DNA of 9,367 nt from Bacteroidales bacterium UBA3143 (GTDB taxonomy: Bacteria > Bacteroidota > Bacteroidia > Bacteroidales > Dysgonomonadaceae). The stretch lies in assembly GCA_002364735.1 (NCBI GenBank), contig DEZB01000037.1, forward strand, positions 1 to 9,367, read 5' to 3'. Every line of letters begins with the position of its first letter. Positions within the stretch are counted from its first letter, which is position 1. The translations under genes and the position numbers were made by a program. A model generated the notes under the pieces. That model ran no database searches and was not told where the DNA came from. It saw nothing but the letters and a program-made list of their open reading frames with translations. Of this stretch, positions 1 to 6,771 are shown piece after piece.

Positions 1-110
1 CTTTCCGAAGTTCGGAATCCTTCAAAAGTGAGTTTCTCTTGCTTTCCGAAGTTCGGAATCCTTAAAAGTGAGTTTGCCATACTTTCCGAAAGTCGGAAAG
101 CACCAAAAGC
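1..110. repeat. Tandem array of ~40-base palindromic repeats
   Basis: Three units start at 1, 42 and 82, giving periods of 41 and 40 bases. Units 1 and 2 share CTTTCCGAAGTTCGGAATCC followed by an AAAAGTGAGTTT block and differ by one indel plus a variable 6-7 base tail. Each has a 7-base-arm palindrome (TTCCGAA-G-TTCGGAA). Unit 3 is degenerate but is a better hairpin: CTTTCCGA, a 3-base loop, then TCGGAAAG (82-89 with 93-100). The first unit begins at base 1 of the window, so the array may continue to the left. It lies beyond the sufB terminator and holds no reading frame of note. The function is unknown; intergenic palindromic repeats or tandem protein-binding sites are both possible. Confidence 0.8.
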
Positions 111-156
111 TATTTAATTAGCAACATCAATGAGGTTGTAAATGTCAGAACCCATA

Positions 157-192
157 AAAAAATCGATCTCTTTTTCAAGAAATCGATTTTTT
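157..192 (-). terminator. Hairpin terminator after sufB, probably bidirectional
   Basis: An 11-base perfect inverted repeat (AAAAAATCGAT at 157-167, ATCGATTTTTT at 182-192) is extended inward, past one mismatch, by a 4-bp TCTT/AAGA stem closing a 4-base loop. The A-run on one arm and the T-run on the other give a terminal U-tract in either direction. It lies 52 bases past the sufB stop codon, as expected for the end of that transcript, and could equally stop transcripts entering from the left. Confidence 0.8.
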
Positions 193-244
193 ATTGTTAT
201 AATTGAAGTGTAACTTTAAAGGTTTCCCTTCAAATACTGTTTGT

Positions 245-1699
245 TTATCCAACGCTACCTTCTAAACTGATTTGAAGCAGTTTCTGTGCTTCAACAGCAA
301 ACTCCATTGGTAATTTGTTTACTACTTCTTTTACATATCCGTTTACAATAAGTCCAACAGCTTCTTCGGGTCCTAATCCGCGTTGGTTGCAATAGAATAT
401 TTGATCTTCGCTAATCTTCGATGTTGTAGCTTCATGCTCCAGTACAGCAGATGGATTTTGAATATCTGTATAAGGGAATGTATGTGCACCACAATGGTCT
501 GTCAATAACAGACTATCACATTGAGAGTGGTTACGTGCATTCTCAGCTTTTTTTGTAACTTTTACCAATCCTCTATAACTGTTTTGACTGTTACCCGCAG
601 AGATACCTTTGCTTACAATTCTACTTCTGGTATTTTTACCCAAATGAATCATTTTTGTACCTGTATCAGCTTGTTGCCAATTGTTGGTGACTGCAACTGA
701 GTAAAACTCTCCAACAGAGCCATCTCCAGCGAGTATGCACGATGGATATTTCCAAGTTATTGCAGAGCCAGTTTCTACCTGAGTCCACGATATTTTGGAG
801 TTAATTCCTTTACAAATACCTCGTTTAGTAACAAAGTTATATACCCCACCAACACCGTCTTTGCTACCAGGATACCAATTTTGAACAGTAGAGTATTTTA
901 CTTCGGCATTGTCCATTGCAATAATTTCTACAATTGCAGCATGCAATTGATTCTCGTCACGCATGGGAGCTGTACATCCTTCGAGATAGCTTACATATGA
1001 ATCATCGTCTGCAACGATAAGAGTACGTTCAAACTGTCCAGTGTTTGCTGCATTAATCCTAAAATAAGTAGATAACTCCATTGGACAACGCACACCTTTT
1101 GGAATATAAACAAATGATCCATCACTAAAAACAGCAGAGTTAAGAGCACCATAATAATTATCCTTGTAAGGGACAACAGTACCCAAATATTTCTTCACTA
1201 AATCGGGATGGTGTTTCACGGCATCACTAAATGATCCAAAAATTACACCTTTCTCGGCTAATACATCTTTGAAAGTTGTTTTTATAGACACACTATCCAT
1301 TACTGCATCTACCGCAACCCCAGTTAATTGTTTTTGCTCATCAAGCGGTATCCCCAAACGTTCAAAAGTTTTTAACAATTCAGGATCAACCTCGTCTAAA
1401 CTGGTTGGTCCATCTTTCTTTTTACTTGGATCGGCATAATAGATTATTTCTTGAAAATCTATCTCTGGAATATTTAGATGAGCCCATTCTGGTTGTTTCA
1501 TTGTCAACCAATGTCTATAGGCTTTTAAGCGAAATTCTAACAACCATTCAGGTTCTTCCTTTTTTTCGGAAATTAATCGCACAACATCTTCACTTAAACC
1601 TTTGTCTATAAATTCTGTGTGTACATCAGTGGAAAAACCAAATTTATATTCAGTTGATGTTAAGTCGTCTAATATTTTATCTTGATCTAATTCTTGCAT
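245..1699 (-). CDS. sufB: Fe-S cluster assembly scaffold protein SufB
   Basis: This is the cytosolic scaffold subunit of the SUF pathway. With SufC (ATPase) and SufD it forms the SufBC2D complex that assembles Fe-S clusters from sulfur supplied by SufS-type desulfurases. At 484 residues it is close to the 495 of E. coli SufB. The C-terminal beta-helix core is well conserved: QCDS at 393-396, CGAHTFPY, LEHEATTS near 420-427 and the terminal EAQKLL..SLE.SVG. Aligning back from the C-terminus places E. coli Cys405 at C394 and Glu434 at E423, both needed for cluster assembly, so the protein looks functional. The ATG at 1699 gives MQELDQDK, a normal N-terminus. sufC and sufD do not follow within the window: 244 bases with a terminator and repeats lie downstream. 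The 180-base gap upstream suggests its own promoter, though I found no clear TAnnTTTG box there. Confidence 0.97.
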   Translation of the reverse strand: MQELDQDKILDDLTSTEYKFGFSTDVHTEFIDKGLSEDVVRLISEKKEEPEWLLEFRLKAYRHWLTMKQPEWAHLNIPEIDFQEIIYYADPSKKKDGPTSLDEVDPELLKTFERLGIPLDEQKQLTGVAVDAVMDSVSIKTTFKDVLAEKGVIFGSFSDAVKHHPDLVKKYLGTVVPYKDNYYGALNSAVFSDGSFVYIPKGVRCPMELSTYFRINAANTGQFERTLIVADDDSYVSYLEGCTAPMRDENQLHAAIVEIIAMDNAEVKYSTVQNWYPGSKDGVGGVYNFVTKRGICKGINSKISWTQVETGSAITWKYPSCILAGDGSVGEFYSVAVTNNWQQADTGTKMIHLGKNTRSRIVSKGISAGNSQNSYRGLVKVTKKAENARNHSQCDSLLLTDHCGAHTFPYTDIQNPSAVLEHEATTSKISEDQIFYCNQRGLGPEEAVGLIVNGYVKEVVNKLPMEFAVEAQKLLQISLEGSVG

Positions 1700-1735
1700 A
1701 ATGTTTGATATTTTACAAATGAGAAGCTTATAAAT

Positions 1736-1753
1736 AAACTATGGAGATAGTTT
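1736..1753 (-). promoter_or_regulatory. Inverted repeat in the sufB leader (candidate operator or RNA hairpin)
   Basis: An 18-base element, AAACTAT-GGAG-ATAGTTT, has perfect 7-base arms and a 4-base spacer. It lies 37-54 bases upstream of the sufB start codon, in the gap where its promoter must be. The symmetry is seen directly; a regulatory role is inferred. It does not resemble the IscR consensus known from Proteobacteria. In an AT-rich gap a chance repeat of this size is possible. Confidence 0.3.
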
Positions 1754-1879
1754 TTATAAAAGCAGGATTATAACAACAATGTGTTAGTTTTGTTTGATTA
1801 AATAAGAATGGAGAAACAAATGCCATTGTTGCTTTATGATAAAAAGAACCAAGTAATAAACTCAGTTATGTAAAAAATT

Positions 1880-2731
1880 CTATTTTAGATAGTTTTTAGC
1901 TATACCTCTGGAAATGATGATTGATTCCAATTCTTCAAACGGTATTGTAACCTCAACAGGTCCCATTGAATAAGGTGCAATTTCGTATTGATTATATACA
2001 TAATGCACACCCTCATTGTTCATCCAGAAATTGTTGTTTGGAGCAATTTCATTAATGTCAAAAAATCCTTTACCAATTAATTGATCGGGTTCTGTAACTT
2101 CATATTTCTCCATCAATTTCTCAATTATTTTTGATGTGAGAAACCGATAATAATTTGGTTTAAAAATATCTTCTTCAGTAATGGTTGTAAGTTTGTTTAA
2201 GTCGATTGTAGAACACAGTACAAACAAAGAGCCATGTGCTCCACCTGTATAATCTGAATGTTCTACAGTATAACTTACTATGTTTTCATCATTATAAAGT
2301 ATCTTGTTATTTTTATAATGATAATACCAATACCAAGAAGGCATTTGTTCGTTTTCTAAAGTTGCTTTATCTTTACGATATTGGTCAGCAAGTTCACGAT
2401 ATTCTGCGGTATAATTTTTTAAATATTCGTTTAATGCATCTTTTGGTGCAAGTGAATCATATGACTCATCATTAAAAAAAGTGCCATTAAATATTTGTTG
2501 CAATCTGCTTAAGTCTTCTTTGTTTTTGAACTTTACGGGGAAAGTAAACTCAAACTTTACATCAGAGTATGGAAGTGTAGTATCATTTTCTGAAAACAAG
2601 AAAACATTTTCATCTATTTCGAGTGTGTCAAACTCAATATTGTTCTCACCTGACTTATTTTGAACACACGACAACAGGTTTAGGCTCAATAGAAGCACTA
2701 AAGCTATAAAGAAAGGTTTATTATTTTTCAT
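1880..2731 (-). CDS. Lipoprotein with DUF4163 and DUF3298 (RsiV-like) domains
   Basis: This is a predicted envelope lipoprotein of 283 residues. A basic N-terminus (MKNNK), a hydrophobic stretch (7-20) and a lipobox LLSC with the lipidated cysteine at C22 show export and lipidation. After a variable linker, residues ~58-170 fit DUF4163 (PdaC-type), including the hallmark YTGGAHG at 161-167. Residues ~190-275 fit DUF3298, including YEIAPYSMGPVEVTIPFEEL (249-268). These domains occur together in Bacillus RsiV, a lysozyme-binding anti-sigma factor, and in many Bacteroidota lipoproteins. Here there is no cytoplasmic anti-sigma segment, so sigma-factor control is not implied, and the actual role is unknown. 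The start lies 14 bases after the preceding gene's stop, so it is probably the last gene of the pheS operon. No clear terminator is visible after it. Confidence 0.8.
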   Translation of the reverse strand: MKNNKPFFIALVLLLSLNLLSCVQNKSGENNIEFDTLEIDENVFLFSENDTTLPYSDVKFEFTFPVKFKNKEDLSRLQQIFNGTFFNDESYDSLAPKDALNEYLKNYTAEYRELADQYRKDKATLENEQMPSWYWYYHYKNNKILYNDENIVSYTVEHSDYTGGAHGSLFVLCSTIDLNKLTTITEEDIFKPNYYRFLTSKIIEKLMEKYEVTEPDQLIGKGFFDINEIAPNNNFWMNNEGVHYVYNQYEIAPYSMGPVEVTIPFEELESIIISRGIAKNYLK

Positions 2732-2745
2732 AACTTGTTTTTTAC

Positions 2746-3846
2746 CTATTGAATGATTTGTTTAATTGCGCCCAATTCAGGATAAAATATAACTTTTATA
2801 GGTTGTCTTCTGCTGTCAAACATTCGGCTTGTTAGAACATCTTGCGTACCATACTGAACAACATCTACTTCCTTGTTGCTAAAAACCTCATTCCGATACG
2901 TAAGGGTTAATTGAGCTTTGCTCGGGATGTTGTATACAAGACCCTCAGAAAACTTCTTTTGCAATTGTCGCATTTCTCTATCTGTCAACACAACTTCGGG
3001 TTGTGGATTTTTATTAATCAGCGACAGATAAATTGGTTCTCCCGATAGATCATCAGCATTTACTAAACCGAGTTTTTCTGAAAAACGCATCAAAACTTCC
3101 CTGTCAATATTTTCGTATTTAGGAATTATAGAAACAGTTTTAGCGTCATACTCAGTTTTGACACTTCCAGAAAACAACTCAACCAATGCTTTTTCTTGCA
3201 TATTAATTTGGTTCATCACCAATTTATATGCTTCTCCATCAGGAGGCATGTTTTCAGCTTCACCCGTAAGGATGTCTGTTCTGCTTAATCGCAAAGCGAA
3301 TATTTGTTTGGCTATCAGTTCTGCTTGTTTGGATCTGGAGCCTGCCAAAAGTATTTCTTCAGTCAACAACGATTGTGCATTAACTGAAGGTGCAGCTGCC
3401 TCTTGAATGCGCGCGGCTTTAACAGTTTCGGAAATGTTGGGCGTTTCATTTATGGCACAAATCAAACCATCTTTAGTCAAGTAAACATATGGTTCTACAG
3501 AGTTTGATTTAAACTTTATAAGATGAGACTCATTTTTGTTAGGAATACCCTTGTTGACAACTTTAATATCCTCTAATTTATAAACCGTCCTGTCCTCAAG
3601 GATAGCATTGTCAATGCTTAGGTATTGTTTTGCATATTGGTAGTATTCACCCCGTGTATAGGTTGTTTTCGAAAATTCAAACTCAAAATCTAACTGGGTT
3701 ATTGGCAAAGAGTAAACTACTCCGTAATCATTGCTTTTGAGCGCATTGTGCCTAATGGATGTCTGACCCATTGACGTGAATGTGCTTGAAAAGATAATGA
3801 AAAGCAGTGCTGTTGCAATAATCTTTGTTTTTGTGCTCATATTCAT
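2746..3846 (-). CDS. Exported DUF4831-like protein of unknown function
   Basis: A 366-residue protein with a signal peptide: basic MNMSTKTK, hydrophobic core ~9-22, and likely signal peptidase I cleavage after SMG at 25-27, leaving a mature Gln start. The body resembles the DUF4831 family of Bacteroidales. Recognisable blocks are YTRGEYYQYAKQYL (63-76), YVYLTKDGLICAIN (120-133), the helical SRSKQAELIAKQIFALR followed by SRTDILTGEAENMPPDGEAY (188-207), and a C-terminal VVQYGTQDVL...VIFYPELGAI (329-361). No catalytic motif is evident. A longer frame from 3906 would add 20 residues ahead of the signal peptide and overlap pheS, so I chose the ATG at 3846, 13 bases after the pheS stop; the ATG at 3840 is also possible. 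It probably acts in the periplasm or outer envelope. The family call is from memory of conserved blocks; function is unknown. Confidence 0.75.
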   Translation of the reverse strand: MNMSTKTKIIATALLFIIFSSTFTSMGQTSIRHNALKSNDYGVVYSLPITQLDFEFEFSKTTYTRGEYYQYAKQYLSIDNAILEDRTVYKLEDIKVVNKGIPNKNESHLIKFKSNSVEPYVYLTKDGLICAINETPNISETVKAARIQEAAAPSVNAQSLLTEEILLAGSRSKQAELIAKQIFALRLSRTDILTGEAENMPPDGEAYKLVMNQINMQEKALVELFSGSVKTEYDAKTVSIIPKYENIDREVLMRFSEKLGLVNADDLSGEPIYLSLINKNPQPEVVLTDREMRQLQKKFSEGLVYNIPSKAQLTLTYRNEVFSNKEVDVVQYGTQDVLTSRMFDSRRQPIKVIFYPELGAIKQIIQ

Positions 3847-3859
3847 TTGAATAATTAAT

Positions 3860-4879
3860 TTAAAAGGCTGACTGAAATTGATGTAAAAAGTTGACATCGT
3901 TTTCAAAGAATAAACGTATATCGTTTATTTGATATTTAAGCATCGTGATGCGTTCAATTCCCATACCAAATGCGTATCCAGAATATATACTACTGTCAAT
4001 ACCGCAGTTTTCTAACACTGCTGGATCAACCATTCCACACCCAAGAATTTCGACCCAGCCAGTATGTTTACATATATTACACCCTTTGCCACCGCAAATA
4101 TGACACGAAATATCCATTTCGGCACTTGGCTCTGTAAAGGGAAAGTATGATGGGCGCAAACGTATACGGGTGTCTTTGCCAAAAAGTTCTTTGGTAAAGA
4201 ATAGTAGTGCTTGCTTTAAGTCGGCAAACGAAATGTCTTTATCAATATAAAGACCTTCCACTTGGTGAAACAAGCAATGTGCTCTTGCAGAGATGGCTTC
4301 GTTTCTATACACACGCCCTGGACAAATGATACGTATTGGAGGTTGATTCTTCTCCATGACACGTGTTTGAACGGAAGATGTATGTGTGCGCAAAACAATT
4401 TCGGGACTACTTTGAATAAAGAAAGTATCTTGCATATCGCGTGCAGGATGATCTTCAGCAAAATTTAAAGAAGAGAAAACATGCCAATCATCTTCTATTT
4501 CTGGTCCTTCTGCTATAGAAAAACCGAGTCTTTTAAATATATCGCATATTTCCTCTTTCACCAACGATAGCGGATGACGTGTACCCAATGCTATAGGGTA
4601 GGAAGTGCGCGACAAATCAAATTCAGTTGATTGCTCCTGCGAATTCTCTATATTTTTTTTGAGTTCGTTAATTCTTTCTTGCAATGAATTCTTAAGCTTA
4701 TTCAGCTGCAACCCTACTTCTTTTTTCTGTTCGGGAGAAACTGTTCTAAACTCACTCATCAGGGAGTTTACTATGCCTTTTTTGCTTAAGTACTTAATGC
4801 GAAGAGCTTCAAACTCTTCCGGGTTGCTTGCTTTTAAATCATCTATGTCAGCAAGTATTCTGAATATTTTATCAATCAT
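3860..4879 (-). CDS. pheS: Phenylalanine--tRNA ligase alpha subunit
   Basis: This is the catalytic alpha chain of the alpha2-beta2 phenylalanyl-tRNA synthetase, which attaches phenylalanine to tRNA-Phe in the cytosol. At 339 residues it has the usual bacterial length. Residues 1-~85 form the charged, coiled-coil tRNA-binding arm. The class II catalytic core follows: RTHTS (164-168), RVYRNEAISARAH...HQVEG (189-209), FPFTEPSAEMD (246-256), GCGMVDPAVL (280-289) and motif 3 with GYAFGMGIER (301-310). Ala303 corresponds to E. coli Ala294 in the amino-acid pocket. A C-x2-C-x4-C-x2-C cluster (C259, C262, C267, C270), a possible metal site, is present as in several clades but not in E. coli. pheT is not adjacent, so the beta subunit must be encoded elsewhere. 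It heads a probable three-gene operon and diverges from tilS. Confidence 0.97.
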   Translation of the reverse strand: MIDKIFRILADIDDLKASNPEEFEALRIKYLSKKGIVNSLMSEFRTVSPEQKKEVGLQLNKLKNSLQERINELKKNIENSQEQSTEFDLSRTSYPIALGTRHPLSLVKEEICDIFKRLGFSIAEGPEIEDDWHVFSSLNFAEDHPARDMQDTFFIQSSPEIVLRTHTSSVQTRVMEKNQPPIRIICPGRVYRNEAISARAHCLFHQVEGLYIDKDISFADLKQALLFFTKELFGKDTRIRLRPSYFPFTEPSAEMDISCHICGGKGCNICKHTGWVEILGCGMVDPAVLENCGIDSSIYSGYAFGMGIERITMLKYQINDIRLFFENDVNFLHQFQSAF

Positions 4880-4918
4880 TGTGTCTGTTTACTTCTCTTT
4901 AGTTTGATATTAACACTA

Positions 4919-4926
4919 CAAATTTA
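4919..4926 (-). promoter_or_regulatory. Candidate pheS promoter, Bacteroidota -7 box
   Basis: On the minus strand these bases read TAAATTTG, an exact match to the TAnnTTTG -7 element. It lies 39 bases upstream of the pheS start codon, so a leader of roughly 30 bases would result. No good TTTG is visible at the expected -33 position, where a small TGAGG/CCTCA inverted repeat (4935-4950) lies instead. Confidence 0.5.
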
Positions 4927-4992
4927 CACTTTTCTGAGGTATTTGCCTCATTTTTATTTAAAAGAATTGGTAATTATGTGTGAGTCTCATTT

Positions 4993-5020
4993 TTTGGATG
5001 TGAAATTAATTGTAAATTTG
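4993..5020 (+). promoter_or_regulatory. Candidate tilS promoter
   Basis: TAAATTTG at 5013-5020 matches the Bacteroidota -7 element TAnnTTTG exactly, and TTTG at 4993-4996 could be the -33 element. The 16-base gap between them is shorter than the usual 19-21. The -7 box ends 23 bases before the tilS ATG, giving a very short leader. Confidence 0.45.
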
Positions 5021-5043
5021 TCCATAATAAATCCAGACAATAG

Positions 5044-6363
5044 ATGATAGCAGAAGTTCAAGCATATATTTCACGCCACAAACTCCTTCACAAACATAGC
5101 AAGGTAATAGTTGGACTGAGCGGTGGACCAGACTCTATGGTTTTGATTCATATATTATTACAGCTTGGATATGAATGTATTGCATCACATTGCAATTTTA
5201 ATTTGCGTGGAGAGGATTCTCATGACGATGAAAAATTTGTAACCAAATGGTGTAAACAGCAAAACGTCTTGTTAGATGTTGTTGGTTTTGACACTCATGC
5301 TTATGCATCTGAGCACAAAATATCTATCGAAATGGCTGCGCGTAACCTTCGCTATGATTGGTTTGAAAAGCTAAGAATAAAACACAATGCTGACGCCATA
5401 GCTATTGCACATCACCGAGACGACTCAGTAGAAACTATTTTGATCAATCTGATTCGAGGAACGGGAATAAAAGGCTTAACAGGAATACCCAATAAAAACA
5501 ATTACGTGGTGCGTCCACTTCTTGCCGCTTCACAAAACGAAATAATGGATTATCTTTCTTCTAATAAGATTCCTTATGTAACCGACCTAACAAACGAGGA
5601 AGACATATATACACGCAATATAATAAGAATGAAAGTGCTTCCACTGCTTGAAACAATTAACCCATCTGTTAGGAATGCAATACTTACTACATCGGCCAAC
5701 TTAAAAGAGGTTGAAAAAATATATGATAAATATACTTGTGAAACACGCCAGTATGTTTTACACGAAAACAAAATAGATATTGCAAAACTAAAGCTGACAG
5801 TTTCGCCACAGTCTTTGTTGTTCGAAATTCTATCACCTTTGGGTTTCACCCCATCAGTTATTGAAGATGTTGCCAACAATTTAAACGCTATTCCTGGCAA
5901 AGTGTATCTGTCCAATAAATACCGTTTGCTAAAAGACCGAGCGTATTTGATAATTTCAGAAACGGACTTATCTGAAGATCAAGATAAGGAGTATTTTATT
6001 TATGCTGACACATCAAATGTTGAAGTGCCACTATCATTGTCAATACATAGAGAGCTAAAAGACGCCAATTTCAAAATTCAAAAAACAAATACCACCTTGC
6101 AGGTCGATTTTGATAAATTGACATTCCCCTTAACCTTGAGAAAATGGAGAAAAGGTGATTGGTTTATTCCTTTTGGAATGACAGGGAAGAAAAAGCTCAG
6201 CGATTTTTTTTCGGATAATAAATTCAATCTATTGGACAAAGAATCTACTTGGGTTTTAACCTCAGGAGATAACATTGCTTGGATTGTAAATCATAGAATG
6301 GACAATCGTTTTAGAATAACAAACGATACTAAAACTGTTTACATTGTCAATTCGTTTAAATGA
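5044..6363 (+). CDS. tilS: tRNA(Ile)-lysidine synthetase TilS
   Basis: The enzyme uses ATP to join lysine to cytidine 34 of tRNA-Ile2 (anticodon CAU), making lysidine. This switches the tRNA from reading AUG to reading AUA and changes its charging from Met to Ile. The 439-residue product has the N-type PP-loop SGGPDS at 26-31, the conserved HCNFNLRGEDSHDDEKFV (49-66), MAARNLRYDWF (97-107), AHHRDDSVET with the HHxDD block at 123-127, and RNIIRMKVLPLL (191-202). A linker domain follows, and then a TilS C-terminal domain from about 363 (LTLRKWRKGDWFIPFGM) to the end. Length and all motifs are as expected for a full, active enzyme. The ATG at 5044 directly precedes the conserved start of the fold. 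It is transcribed divergently from pheS. Confidence 0.96.
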   Translation: MIAEVQAYISRHKLLHKHSKVIVGLSGGPDSMVLIHILLQLGYECIASHCNFNLRGEDSHDDEKFVTKWCKQQNVLLDVVGFDTHAYASEHKISIEMAARNLRYDWFEKLRIKHNADAIAIAHHRDDSVETILINLIRGTGIKGLTGIPNKNNYVVRPLLAASQNEIMDYLSSNKIPYVTDLTNEEDIYTRNIIRMKVLPLLETINPSVRNAILTTSANLKEVEKIYDKYTCETRQYVLHENKIDIAKLKLTVSPQSLLFEILSPLGFTPSVIEDVANNLNAIPGKVYLSNKYRLLKDRAYLIISETDLSEDQDKEYFIYADTSNVEVPLSLSIHRELKDANFKIQKTNTTLQVDFDKLTFPLTLRKWRKGDWFIPFGMTGKKKLSDFFSDNKFNLLDKESTWVLTSGDNIAWIVNHRMDNRFRITNDTKTVYIVNSFK

Positions 6364-6506
6364 TGTTAATTTATGTGTTCTATAAGAATATTATTAGTAA
6401 TTTCAAGCAACTATTTGCACAATAATTTGTCTTATAGAGACAGTGCTGTAATAGTTAATTGAAATTTAGATACTTATTAATTTACGAAGATTTAAAACAA
6501 AATGTT

Positions 6507-6644
6507 ATGAAGAAAACTGTAGTTAAAGACGTGCTTTTAGTGGCTACATTTGCCGGATTTGCTTATTTAGTAGTGCGTAATTATAAAATTAGAAAACAAA
6601 AAGAGAGAGAAGCGCTTGAGTATCTTCACTTTCAATTGTTTTAA
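6507..6644 (+). CDS. Small single-span membrane protein
   Basis: A 45-residue product starts at an ATG (MKKTVVKD), followed by a hydrophobic span at about residues 9-24 (VLLVATFAGFAYLVVR) and a basic tail (RNYKIRKQKERE) ending LEYLHFQLF. By the positive-inside rule the charged C-terminal tail should face the cytoplasm. The frame is open further upstream to a TTG at 6459, but the residues gained are unlike a membrane protein start, so I prefer the ATG. It lies 143 bases after tilS and ends 28 bases before a perfect hairpin terminator, which suggests a real expressed unit. I do not recognise the family, and no function can be assigned. I found no clear promoter box of its own. Confidence 0.5.
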   Translation: MKKTVVKDVLLVATFAGFAYLVVRNYKIRKQKEREALEYLHFQLF

Positions 6645-6672
6645 AATCTCCAATCAATATCACTTTAAAATC

Positions 6673-6699
6673 TAAGCGCAATTAATGAAATTGCGCTTA
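6673..6699 (+). terminator. Hairpin terminator after the small membrane protein
   Basis: A perfect 11-bp stem (TAAGCGCAATT at 6673-6683, AATTGCGCTTA at 6689-6699) encloses a 5-base loop. The following U-tract is weak (TTGTGGTTGTT), so efficiency is uncertain. Its place between the small gene's stop and the serS promoter fits a transcription boundary. Confidence 0.65.
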
Positions 6700-6704
6700 T
6701 TGTG

Positions 6705-6737
6705 GTTGTTATGCTACAACTTTATTTACTACCTTTG
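6705..6737 (+). promoter_or_regulatory. Candidate serS promoter
   Basis: TACCTTTG at 6730-6737 is an exact TAnnTTTG -7 box. GTTG at 6705-6708 is one mismatch from the -33 TTTG, with 21 bases between them, as usual for Bacteroidota. The box ends 34 bases before the serS start codon and lies just past a terminator, so serS looks independently transcribed. Confidence 0.6.
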
Positions 6738-6771
6738 TGTTTCAAAATACAAGTTGTAAATAAAATTTCCA

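Noticed and set aside
1..110. Possible CRISPR array
   Set aside because: The repeats are separated by only about 6 variable bases, the third unit is degenerate, and no cas gene is present. This is a tandem palindromic repeat.
3847..3906. 20-residue N-terminal extension of the DUF4831-like protein
   Set aside because: It would overlap the end of pheS and put a non-signal segment ahead of a clear signal peptide; the ATG at 3846 is preferred.
6379..6437. 8-base inverted repeat TCTATAAG/CTTATAGA after tilS as a terminator
   Set aside because: The arms are 44 bases apart and no T-run follows, so it is probably chance in AT-rich sequence.
6459..6506. Upstream TTG start for the small membrane protein
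   Set aside because: The internal ATG gives a typical MKK start directly before the membrane span, while the extension has no supporting feature.
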